A stretch of DNA of 7,126 nucleotides from DASULK01 sp036381835 (lineage in GTDB: Bacteria > Actinomycetota > Actinomycetes > Mycobacteriales > Micromonosporaceae). Made by a program: the position numbers and the translations under genes. Below the pieces are notes generated by a model. That model was given only the letters and a program-made list of their open reading frames with translations, made no database searches and was not told the DNA's origin. Below, piece by piece: positions 1-5,934 of the stretch; the first letter of the stretch is position 1, and each line of letters starts with the position of its first letter. The DNA is taken from the NCBI GenBank assembly GCA_036381835.1, contig DASVCA010000010.1:1-7126 (forward strand). Reading direction: 5' to 3'.

Positions 1-542
1 AGAACCTCGGGATCAAGAACATTCACGTGCACAAGGGCCCGACGATCTGGCCGCTGGACAAGGACGCGTTCGATGTCTCCGACGTCGACCACTGCGCGAC
101 CGACTTCCCGGAGCTGAACTTCATCGTCGAGCACGTCGGCCTGCCCCGGATCGAGGACTTCTGCTTCATGGCGACCCAGGAGCCCAACGTGTACGCGGGG
201 CTGTCGGTGGTCATCGGCGGGCTGATGTACGCGCGGCCGAAGTTCTTCGCCAAGGTCATGGGCGAGCTGCTGTTCTGGGTCGGGGAGGACAAGATGCTGT
301 TCGGCTCCGACTACGCGATCTGGGAGCCGAAGTGGCAGGTCGAGGGCTTCGTCGACTGGGAGATGCCGGACGATCCTGAGCTCTCGGACTACCCGAGGCT
401 GAACACGGCCGGCAAGAAGAAGATTCTCGGCCTGAACGCGGCGAAGCTCTACGACATCCAGGTGCCGGCGGAGTTCCTGGTGCCCGCCCAAGCGGGAACC
501 CCCGCCGCGCAGGACGCGTCCCAGCTGGTCACGGAGCAATGA
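1..542 (+). CDS. Amidohydrolase family 2 protein, 3' part (monooxygenase-cluster amidohydrolase)
   Basis: The gene enters from the left edge; the reading frame begins at base 3 and is open to TGA 540-542, so about 179 C-terminal residues are visible. The GTG at 27 is internal, not a start, because family-like sequence (IKNIHVHKG) precedes it. Visible landmarks are HVHKG (His codons 24 and 30), VEHVGLPR (His codon 132) and FGSDYAIWEP (Asp codon 309). These fit the late-strand metal or catalytic histidines and the final-strand aspartate of the amidohydrolase-2 TIM barrel (PF04909). Family knowledge: such genes recur directly after prm/mim diiron monooxygenase genes in actinobacteria, with no firmly assigned reaction. 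The sequence gives no substrate. The tail after about codon 460 is Ala/Pro/Gln-rich and probably disordered. The stop overlaps the next ATG as ATGA, so the two genes are likely translationally coupled. Family call is firm; function is inferred from context. Confidence 0.85.
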   Translation, partial: NLGIKNIHVHKGPTIWPLDKDAFDVSDVDHCATDFPELNFIVEHVGLPRIEDFCFMATQEPNVYAGLSVVIGGLMYARPKFFAKVMGELLFWVGEDKMLFGSDYAIWEPKWQVEGFVDWEMPDDPELSDYPRLNTAGKKKILGLNAAKLYDIQVPAEFLVPAQAGTPAAQDASQLVTEQ

Positions 543-1243
543 GCGTAAGCACCGACACGAGCGTGGTGAGTGCCGCCCAGGCGGCGCTCGCCACGGTCCG
601 CGACCCCGAGCTCGACAAGCCGATCACCGCCCTGGGATTCGTCGCCTCATGCGTGGTGTCCTGCGACGGGCGGGCGGTGGTGCGGCTGCGGCTGCCGACC
701 TACTTCTGCGCGCCGAACTTCGCGTTCCTCATGGTGGCCGACGCCTACGACGCGGTCACCGCGGTGCCTGGCGTCCAGGCCGCCGAAATCATCCTCGAGG
801 ACCACTTCGCCTCCGACGCGATCAACGCGGGGGTCGCGGCCCAGGCCGGCTTCGTCGCCTCGTTCGACGGCGAGGCGGTGGCCGAGCTCGGCGACCTGCG
901 CGCCCAGTTCCTCCGCAAGGCGGTCATGGCGGGCACCGACCTGGTCTGCCGGCCCCTGGTGGACGCGGGCGTCACCCCGGAAGAGCTAGCGATCCTCACC
1001 CTGGGCGCGGTCCCCGCCTCAGAGTCATTGGACCGCCTGAGGAGACGCCGCGCCGAACTGGACCTCCCCGCCGACGACAGCAGCCCTCTGCTGATCGACC
1101 CGGCCACCGGCAAGGGCATCGCGACAGAAGCGATCCCGTTGCACCTCCGCAGGGCGCGCGTCACAAGAGCCGGCATCGAAGCGAACACGAGCATTTGCTC
1201 CGGCATGTTCCGGGCCCGCTACCCGGACGGCTGGACAGCCTAG
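539..1243 (+). CDS. DUF59/MIP18-type metal-sulfur cluster assembly domain protein with long C-terminal extension
   Basis: A 234-aa cytoplasmic protein starting at ATG 539, chosen because it forms an ATGA overlap with the upstream stop; a GGAG at 533-536 is too close to be a good ribosome site, so coupling probably drives translation. Residues ~10-100 look like a DUF59 (MIP18/PaaD-like) domain: RDPELDKPITALGF at 21-34, followed by LPTYFCAPNF with the conserved-type Cys57. The domain alone is about 100 residues, so roughly 130 residues are extra; they contain LVCRPLVD and, near the end, NTSICSGMFRARY, giving two more cysteines. DUF59 proteins generally take part in iron-sulfur or other metal-centre assembly. 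Homologues sit between the amidohydrolase and alcohol dehydrogenase genes of prm/mim clusters. A role in maturing the diiron hydroxylase or its Fe-S reductase is plausible but inferred. Confidence 0.82.
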   Translation: MSVSTDTSVVSAAQAALATVRDPELDKPITALGFVASCVVSCDGRAVVRLRLPTYFCAPNFAFLMVADAYDAVTAVPGVQAAEIILEDHFASDAINAGVAAQAGFVASFDGEAVAELGDLRAQFLRKAVMAGTDLVCRPLVDAGVTPEELAILTLGAVPASESLDRLRRRRAELDLPADDSSPLLIDPATGKGIATEAIPLHLRRARVTRAGIEANTSICSGMFRARYPDGWTA

Positions 1244-1268
1244 CGCCCCCGCAACCTGTTCCGAGATC

Positions 1269-1274
1269 GGGAGG
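1269..1274 (+). promoter_or_regulatory. Ribosome binding site deciding the GTG start of the alcohol dehydrogenase
   Basis: GGGAGG, five bases before GTG 1280. This is a strong Shine-Dalgarno match and fixes the non-ATG start. It lies in the 36-base gap after the DUF59 gene; no promoter is evident in the gap, so the gene is most likely read through from upstream. Confidence 0.8.
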
Positions 1275-1279
1275 AACAA

Positions 1280-2308
1280 GTGAAGGCAGTACGAATCCAC
1301 CAATTCCACGAGGCGCCGGTCATCGACGAGGTGCCGGAACCGAAAATCACCGGACCGCTCGACGTGATCGTGAAGGTCGGCGGCGCGGGCGTGTGCCGCA
1401 CCGACCTGCACATCATCGAGGGGCAGTGGGACGCCGCGATGGGCACGCCGCTGCCTTACATCCTCGGCCACGAGAACGCCGGCTGGGTGCACGAGGTCGG
1501 CTCGGCCGTCACCAACGTCGCGGTCGGCGACACGGTGATCCTGCACCCGACCCCCACCTGCGGCCTGTGCCGCGCCTGCCGGGCCGGCGACGACATGCAC
1601 TGCGAGAACTCCGCGTTCCCGGGCCTGTCCACCGACGGCGGCATGGCGGAATACCTGCTGACCTCCGCGCGCGCCTGCGTGAAGCTCGACCCTAAGACGC
1701 AGCCGAAGGACGTCGCCGCGCTCGCCGACGCCGGGATCACCGCCTACCACGCGGTCCGCAAGGCGATCCCGCTGCTCTATCCGGGCACCACCGCGGTGGT
1801 CATCGGCGCGGGCGGCCTCGGCCACATCGGCATCCAGTGCCTCGCCGCGCTCACCGGGGCGTTCATCGTCGTCGTCGACCGCAACGTCGACGCGCTCAAG
1901 CTCGCCAAGGAGCTCGGCGCGGACCATACGGTCGTCGCCGACGGCAAGCATGTTGACGCGGTGAAGGACCTGACCAACGGCGCGGGCGCGCACGTGGTCC
2001 TCGACTTCGTGGCCGAGCAGGGCGCGGAGATGGACGGCTGGAACATGACCGCGCCGGCCGGGTCCTACTTCGTCATCGGGTACGGCGGCACGCTGACGAT
2101 CCCGACGCTGGACATCATCTCCACCGAGCGGAACATCATCGGCAACATCGTCGGCACCTACAACGATCTCGCGGAGCTGATGGCCCTCGCCCAGGCGGGC
2201 AAGGTCACCCTGCACACCAAGACGTACCCGCTGACGGCGGCCCCCGACGCGCTGGCCGACCTCGACGCCGGCCGCGTCCGCGGGCGCGCGATTCTCGTGC
2301 CGGAGTAA
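1280..2308 (+). CDS. Zinc-dependent NAD(P)+ alcohol dehydrogenase (MDR family)
   Basis: A 342-aa cytoplasmic medium-chain dehydrogenase, normal length for the family, starting at GTG 1280 behind a good GGGAGG site. The N-terminal GroES-like domain carries catalytic zinc ligands Cys39 (GVCRTDLH), His64 and Glu65 (GHENAG). The structural zinc site is Cys94, Cys97, Cys100 and Cys108. Asp150 (LADAGITAY) occupies the place of the third catalytic ligand, as in some bacterial and archaeal secondary or medium-chain alcohol dehydrogenases that use Asp rather than Cys. The Rossmann fold shows GAGGLG at 176-181, and Asp200 (VVVDRN) ends the second strand, which favours NAD(H) over NADP(H). In prm/mim-type clusters this dehydrogenase is thought to oxidise the alcohol made by the monooxygenase, such as 2-propanol or 1-propanol; the actual substrate here cannot be read from sequence. 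It lies 54 bases before the chaperonin gene in the same operon. Confidence 0.93.
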   Translation: MKAVRIHQFHEAPVIDEVPEPKITGPLDVIVKVGGAGVCRTDLHIIEGQWDAAMGTPLPYILGHENAGWVHEVGSAVTNVAVGDTVILHPTPTCGLCRACRAGDDMHCENSAFPGLSTDGGMAEYLLTSARACVKLDPKTQPKDVAALADAGITAYHAVRKAIPLLYPGTTAVVIGAGGLGHIGIQCLAALTGAFIVVVDRNVDALKLAKELGADHTVVADGKHVDAVKDLTNGAGAHVVLDFVAEQGAEMDGWNMTAPAGSYFVIGYGGTLTIPTLDIISTERNIIGNIVGTYNDLAELMALAQAGKVTLHTKTYPLTAAPDALADLDAGRVRGRAILVPE

Positions 2309-2309
2309 G

Positions 2310-2325
2310 CCCGAATCCGTTCGGG
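2310..2325 (+). other. Perfect inverted repeat / small hairpin between the dehydrogenase and chaperonin genes
   Basis: CCCGAA (2310-2315) and TTCGGG (2320-2325) are perfect reverse complements around the tetraloop TCCG, immediately after the dehydrogenase stop. In RNA this gives a six-pair, GC-rich stem. A short T-run (TTTT at 2337-2340) follows 11 bases later, too far for a classic intrinsic terminator. It might be an mRNA-processing or stability element, a weak attenuator adjusting chaperonin expression, or chance. It resembles neither CIRCE (HrcA) nor HAIR (HspR) operators. Confidence 0.4.
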
Positions 2326-2350
2326 ATGACCGTGACTTTTAGATTTTCAA

Positions 2351-2357
2351 AGAGGAG
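2351..2357 (+). promoter_or_regulatory. Strong ribosome binding site of the chaperonin gene
   Basis: AGAGGAG, five bases before ATG 2363, lies in an unusually A/T-rich leader (TTTTAGATTTTCAAAG) compared with the surrounding GC-rich DNA. A weakly structured leader plus a near-ideal Shine-Dalgarno suggests efficient translation of the chaperonin. Confidence 0.75.
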
Positions 2358-2362
2358 CAGCG

Positions 2363-4081
2363 ATGGCAAAGGAACTGCGCTTCGGCGCTGAGGCGCGCGC
2401 CCTATTGCTCGCCGGGGTCGACCAGCTCGCGGAGGCGGTGAAGTCAACGCTCGGGCCGAAGGGCCGCAACGTCATCCTGGAGAAGATCACCGGGTCGCCG
2501 GTGGTTACCAACGACGGCGTGACGATCGCGCGCGAGATTCACCTGCGGGACCAGTTCGAGAACATGGGCGTCCAGCTGGTCAAGGAAGCCGCGATCAAGA
2601 CCAACGACGTGGTCGGCGACGGCACTACGACCGCGACCGTGCTCGCCCAGGCGATCGTTCGCGAGGGGATGCGGGCGATCGACGGCGGCGCGAACCCGGT
2701 CCTGCTCAAGCGCGGCATCGACCTGGCGGTCGGCCAGCTTGACTCCTACCTCCGCTCGGCCACCCACCCGGTGTCCACCGAGGAGGACTACCGGCGGGTC
2801 GCGGCGATCTCCGCCAACGACGACTACATGGTCGGCTCGGTGATCGCCAAGGCCCTGCACACGGTCGGCGACTCCGGCATCGTGACCGTCGAGGACTCGC
2901 CCGCGCCCGGCCTGGGCGTCGACTTCGTCGAGGGCTTCCAGTTCGACAACGGCTACCTGTCGCCCTACCTGGTGACCAGCCCCGCTTCGCTCGAGGCGGT
3001 GCTCGACGACCCGTACATCCTGCTGTGCAGCGAGAAGATCACCAAGGTCCAGCAGCTCATGCCGGTGCTTGACAAGGTGATGCGCAACCCGCGGCCGCTG
3101 GTGATCCTCGCGGAGAACGTCGAGGGCACCGCGCTGTCCATGCTGGTGCACAACCACGTCAACGGGATCTTCCAGTGCGTGGCGGTGCGCGCGCCTGGCT
3201 TCGGCGACCGGCGGCTGCACAAGCTGGAGGACATCGCCGCCCTCACCGGCGGCGCGGTCTACAGCAGGCACGCCGGGTTCTCCCTGGAGACGATGACCGT
3301 CGAGCACCTCGGCCGGGCCCGCCAGGTCCGGGTCACCGCGGACAACACCGCGATCATCGGCGGCGGCGGTTCGTCCGAGGCGGTCGACTTCCGGCTCGGC
3401 CAGCTGCGCGCCGAACTCGAGCGGGCCACGTTCGGCATCGACGAGGACGTGCTGACCGAGCGGATCGGCGCACTGTCCGGCAAGGTCGCGGTCATCCGGG
3501 TGGGCGCGCCCACCGAGGCGGAGCTGAAGGAGCTGCGTCACCGGGTGGAGGACGCGCTGTCCGCGACCAGGGCGGCGATGGCCGAGGGCGTCGTGGCCGG
3601 CGGCGGCTCCGCGCTGCTGCACTCGGTCGGCGCGCTCGACACCGTGCTCACCGACACCGGGGCGAGCGACGCGGACGTGACCGGCGACTACGCGATCGGC
3701 GTCGAGATCGTCCGGCGCGCCCTGTCCGAGCCGGCCACGCTGATCGCCGCCAACGCGGGCTTCGATGCCGCGGAGGTGGTGGCGCAGTCCGCTAAGCTCG
3801 GCCGCGACGAAGGGTTCGACGCATTGAGCGGCCGGCACGGGAACATGGTCTCGATGGGGATCGTGGATCCGCTCCGCGTGGTGCGGTCCGCCCTGGCCAA
3901 CGGCGCGTCCGTCGCCGGGCTGCTGCTCACAACCAACACCCTGGTCGCCGAGGAGCAGACCCCGTGGGGCGGGTCGCCGGCGCTGATGACCGAGTACGGA
4001 TCGCTCGACGAGGGGATGCACCAGCCCTCGCCCGACGCGTCGACCCCGCAGTCCCTCGGCCTTGGACCGTCGGTTGGTTGA
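2363..4081 (+). CDS. groL: GroEL-type (Hsp60) chaperonin of the monooxygenase cluster (MimG/PrmG-like)
   Basis: A 572-aa group I chaperonin, slightly longer than the usual ~540. The ATPase machinery is intact: TLGPKGRNV at 29-37, Asp51 in TNDGVTIA, GDGTTTATVLA with Asp86, and Asp397 in VEDALSATRA (equivalents of E. coli Asp52, Asp87 and Asp398), then EGVVAGGG. The apical domain is recognisable (FDNGYLSPYLV, APGFGDRR) but departs from housekeeping sequence, e.g. DNTAIIGGGGSS where DTTTIIDG is usual. The Gly-Gly-Met tail is absent; the end is a Ser/Pro-rich segment (QPSPDASTPQSLGLGPSVG). Family knowledge: in mycobacteria the chaperonin-like MimG beside mimABCD is needed to make functional diiron hydroxylase, and homologues close prm clusters elsewhere. 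Position after amidohydrolase, DUF59 and dehydrogenase genes supports the same dedicated role. No groES is next to it, so it presumably uses the housekeeping co-chaperonin if any. Its 3' end overlaps the transporter start. Confidence 0.93.
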   Translation: MAKELRFGAEARALLLAGVDQLAEAVKSTLGPKGRNVILEKITGSPVVTNDGVTIAREIHLRDQFENMGVQLVKEAAIKTNDVVGDGTTTATVLAQAIVREGMRAIDGGANPVLLKRGIDLAVGQLDSYLRSATHPVSTEEDYRRVAAISANDDYMVGSVIAKALHTVGDSGIVTVEDSPAPGLGVDFVEGFQFDNGYLSPYLVTSPASLEAVLDDPYILLCSEKITKVQQLMPVLDKVMRNPRPLVILAENVEGTALSMLVHNHVNGIFQCVAVRAPGFGDRRLHKLEDIAALTGGAVYSRHAGFSLETMTVEHLGRARQVRVTADNTAIIGGGGSSEAVDFRLGQLRAELERATFGIDEDVLTERIGALSGKVAVIRVGAPTEAELKELRHRVEDALSATRAAMAEGVVAGGGSALLHSVGALDTVLTDTGASDADVTGDYAIGVEIVRRALSEPATLIAANAGFDAAEVVAQSAKLGRDEGFDALSGRHGNMVSMGIVDPLRVVRSALANGASVAGLLLTTNTLVAEEQTPWGGSPALMTEYGSLDEGMHQPSPDASTPQSLGLGPSVG

Positions 4082-5324
4082 CACGGTAATCGCTGCTCAG
4101 CAGGCCCTAGCCGGAAAACGGCGGGGCCTGCGGGCGGTTATGCCCTTTCTCGGGCCTGCCTTCATCGCCTGCGTCGCGTACGTGGACCCGGGCAACTTCG
4201 CCACCAACGTGGCGGCCGGCGCGGAGTTCGGCTACACGCTCGGCTGGGTGGTGCTGACCGCGAACCTGATGGCGATGCTGATCCAGTCGCTGTCGGCCAA
4301 GCTGGGCATCGCCACCGGCAAGTCACTGCCCGAGGTGTGCCGCGACCGGCTGCCGAAGTGGACGGTCCGCGGCCTGTGGGTCCAGGCGGAGCTGGTCGCG
4401 ATGGCCACCGACCTGGCCGAGTTCACCGGCGCGGCGCTGGGCTTGCACCTGGTCTTCGGGCTGCCAATCTGGCTGTCGGCGCTGCTCGCCGCGCTCGCGA
4501 CGTTCGCCGTGCTCGCCATGGAGGTCGGCGGGTTCCGGCGGCTGGAGGCGGCGATCACCGCGCTGGTGGGCGTCGTCGTGCTGGCGTTCTGCCTGGAGCT
4601 GTGGATGAGCCGCCCGCAGCCGGGCGCGGTCGCGCAGGGCGTGTTCGTCCCGCAGCTGCCCGGCGGCGCGGCGCTGCTGGCCGTCTCGATCGTCGGTGCC
4701 ACCGTGATGCCGCACGTCATCTACCTGCACTCGGCCCTCGTCCGGCGCCGGGTGACCAGCGAGAGCGACGACGCCAAGCGCCGGATCTTCCGCTTCGAGA
4801 TCATCGACGTAGTGTGCGCGATGGGCCTGGCCGGGCTGATCAACCTTTCGATGCTGGCCATGGCCGCGGCGGTGTTCTTCACCCGCGGCGACACGACCGC
4901 GGGGGAGGACATCGGCGCGGTGGTCGCCGGGCTCAACTCCTTCATCGGCGACCACGCGGGCATGCTGTTCGGCATCGCGCTGCTGGTCTCCGGCATCGCG
5001 TCGTCCTGCGTCGGCACCATGTCCGGCCAGGTGGTGATGGAGGGCTTCCTGCACCGCCGCATCCCGGTGTTCATCCGCCGCGCGGTCACCATGATCCCGG
5101 CCCTGGTCCTGCTGGCAATCGGCTTCAGCCCCACCCGGGCGCTGGTGCTCAGCCAGGTCTTCCTGTCTTTCGGCATACCGTTCGCGCTGATCCCGCTGGT
5201 GATCTTCACCGCCAACAAGAAGCTGATGGGCAAGCTGGCCAACCGGCGGCTGACCAACATCGCCGCGGGCGTGGTGGCCGGCGTGATCGTCGGCCTCAAC
5301 GTCTACCTGCTCGCCACCGGCTGA
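4062..5324 (+). CDS. mntH: Nramp family proton-coupled divalent metal (Mn2+/Fe2+) transporter
   Basis: A ~420-aa polytopic inner-membrane protein, close to the 412 residues of E. coli MntH, with about eleven hydrophobic segments. The two diagnostic metal-site motifs are present: DPGNF in TM1 (Asp42, Asn45) and GATVMPHVIYLHSAL in TM6 (Ala213, Met216, His218). By family knowledge Asp, Asn, Ala and Met coordinate Mn2+/Fe2+, and the Met favours transition metals over Ca2+/Mg2+; uptake is driven by protons. The start is uncertain: TTG 4062 and TTG 4074 both lie inside the end of the chaperonin gene, and the first ATG (4140) would remove a basic N-terminus and cut close to TM1. No Shine-Dalgarno is obvious, so coupling to chaperonin translation is likely. 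Its place at the end of a diiron-monooxygenase accessory operon suggests it feeds metal to that enzyme; this is inferred. No MntR- or Fur-like operator is visible because no intergenic space exists. Confidence 0.93.
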   Translation: MDRRLVDTVIAAQQALAGKRRGLRAVMPFLGPAFIACVAYVDPGNFATNVAAGAEFGYTLGWVVLTANLMAMLIQSLSAKLGIATGKSLPEVCRDRLPKWTVRGLWVQAELVAMATDLAEFTGAALGLHLVFGLPIWLSALLAALATFAVLAMEVGGFRRLEAAITALVGVVVLAFCLELWMSRPQPGAVAQGVFVPQLPGGAALLAVSIVGATVMPHVIYLHSALVRRRVTSESDDAKRRIFRFEIIDVVCAMGLAGLINLSMLAMAAAVFFTRGDTTAGEDIGAVVAGLNSFIGDHAGMLFGIALLVSGIASSCVGTMSGQVVMEGFLHRRIPVFIRRAVTMIPALVLLAIGFSPTRALVLSQVFLSFGIPFALIPLVIFTANKKLMGKLANRRLTNIAAGVVAGVIVGLNVYLLATG

Positions 5325-5367
5325 GCGGGTGGGCGGACGACCGGCGGTGGTGAGGGCTTGCGCTGGT

Positions 5368-5373
5368 TAGCAT
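5368..5373 (+). promoter_or_regulatory. Putative -10 box of a leaderless promoter
   Basis: TAGCAT matches the actinobacterial TANNNT -10 pattern and ends exactly seven bases before GTG 5381, so transcription would begin at or next to the start codon. No Shine-Dalgarno precedes that GTG, which is consistent with a leaderless transcript, a common arrangement in actinomycetes. No convincing -35 hexamer is seen at the right spacing, so the assignment rests on the -10 and its distance. Confidence 0.45.
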
Positions 5374-5380
5374 TGGATGC

Positions 5381-5797
5381 GTGGAGATGCGAACGTTCGA
5401 GACAGCTGACCAGGCGGCGGGTAATGCTGCCCGGATGCTCGTCGACGGTGAACGGCTGAGCAGGCTCTGGCGCTATATCTTCGCTCAGTTGCTCGACGAC
5501 TACACCAGCGTCCTGCGGCATGCGGGTGTGTCGCCTGCGGCGCGGATGTGGACCGACGTTCCCCAGGCCACCGGGGATGGCCGGGTGGACGCCGCGTTCG
5601 CCGCGATGGCGGAGTACCTGGCTCGTAGGGACGGGTGGACCGTCCCAGCATGGGCCCGGCTGCCTGAGCGTGAGGCGTGGCCTTGGTGGTTTGTCACCGA
5701 CTTGCGCGGCATCCATGCTCAGGCGTTGGTCGAGTCGCCGTCCTCGTTCCGCCGCCGCGGTGTCTTCATCACCAGCGGAGCACTGGAGCGCGCATGA
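5381..5797 (+). CDS. Conserved-looking hypothetical protein, possible antitoxin-like partner of a broken second gene
   Basis: A 138-aa soluble protein with no signal peptide or membrane segment. GTG 5381 is preferred because a TAGCAT -10 box sits seven bases upstream; ATG 5387, two codons in, is the alternative. The N-terminal half is helical and charged (ERLSRLWRYIFAQLLDDY). The C-terminal part has the pattern GWTVPAWARLP, then PWWFVTD, ending in ESPSSFRRRGVFITSGALE. From memory, this order of PAW, P-W-F/W and SP-x-x-F-R-R-R-G-V-F-I is typical of small actinobacterial proteins encoded just before a nucleotidyltransferase-like (DUF6036/AbiEii-type) gene and suspected of forming toxin-antitoxin-like pairs; this could not be checked. 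Its TGA overlaps a downstream ATG as ATGA, the expected operon layout. Codon use looks somewhat less GC-extreme than the preceding genes. It is probably intact and expressed; its function is not established. Confidence 0.7.
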   Translation: MEMRTFETADQAAGNAARMLVDGERLSRLWRYIFAQLLDDYTSVLRHAGVSPAARMWTDVPQATGDGRVDAAFAAMAEYLARRDGWTVPAWARLPEREAWPWWFVTDLRGIHAQALVESPSSFRRRGVFITSGALERA

Positions 5798-5902
5798 GTG
5801 TGGAGGAGGCCTGGACCTAGTCGAGCAGGCCTACCCTGGCGCCCTATCCCGGTGAAGGTGCGCTTCCTCCTCACCGAGATCGTGGACTCTATGCAGGGCT
5901 GA
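5794..5902 (+). pseudogene. Remnant of the second gene of the accessory pair (internally deleted and frameshifted)
   Basis: An ATG at 5794, overlapping the previous stop as ATGA, opens a frame that ends after eight codons at TAG 5818-5820. Straight after it, frame 3 reads DLVEQAYPGALS (5814-5849). A one-base loss near 5847-5850 would join this to PVKVRFLLTEIVDSMQG, which ends at TGA 5900-5902. The combined segment looks like a genuine protein C-terminus: hydrophobic/charged alternation, then a natural stop. The simplest reading is a gene that lost nearly all its interior and then took a frameshift. Similar ends (aromatic-Pro-Gly, then Arg-Phe-Leu-Leu-x-Glu) occur, as far as I recall, in nucleotidyltransferase-like toxin-family proteins, which would suit the upstream partner. 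Too little remains to be certain of the family. Confidence 0.5.
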
Positions 5903-5934
5903 GGCCCGCTGGCGAAGAACCGGGTCGGCGGCGT

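Noticed and set aside
649..1695. Plus-strand open frame of 348 codons spanning the DUF59/dehydrogenase joint
   Set aside because: It is extremely Arg/Gly/Pro-rich, out of frame with both recognised proteins and covers their boundary; it is a frame shadow.
1025..2215. Minus-strand open frame of 396 codons across the dehydrogenase
   Set aside because: It is antisense to two well-supported genes, has low-complexity composition and no domain pattern, and is typical of spurious open frames in high-GC DNA.
2309..2362. CIRCE or HAIR heat-shock operator before the chaperonin gene
   Set aside because: Neither TTAGCACTC-N9-GAGTGCTAA nor the CTTGAGT-N7-ACTCAAG type is present; the only symmetry is the small CCCGAA/TTCGGG hairpin. 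The gene is probably not under HrcA/HspR control from this gap.
2444..4084. Long minus-strand open frame (546 codons) opposite the chaperonin gene
   Set aside because: It is a mirror of a strongly coding, GC3-rich plus-strand gene. The translation is Arg/Gly/Asp/His-rich without recognisable motifs, and the plus-strand chaperonin is certain.
5312..5350. Intrinsic terminator after the metal transporter gene
   Set aside because: Possible pairings exist (CCACC with GGTGG, or CCACCG with CGGTGG) but they are short, begin inside the coding sequence and lack a following T-run. Termination may be Rho-dependent; no call is made.
5801..5835. Short direct repeat AGGCCT (5807-5812 and 5827-5832) as an insertion-site duplication or deletion microhomology
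   Set aside because: Six bases in GC-rich DNA is easily chance, and no insertion-sequence ends or transposase remains are visible between or beside the copies.
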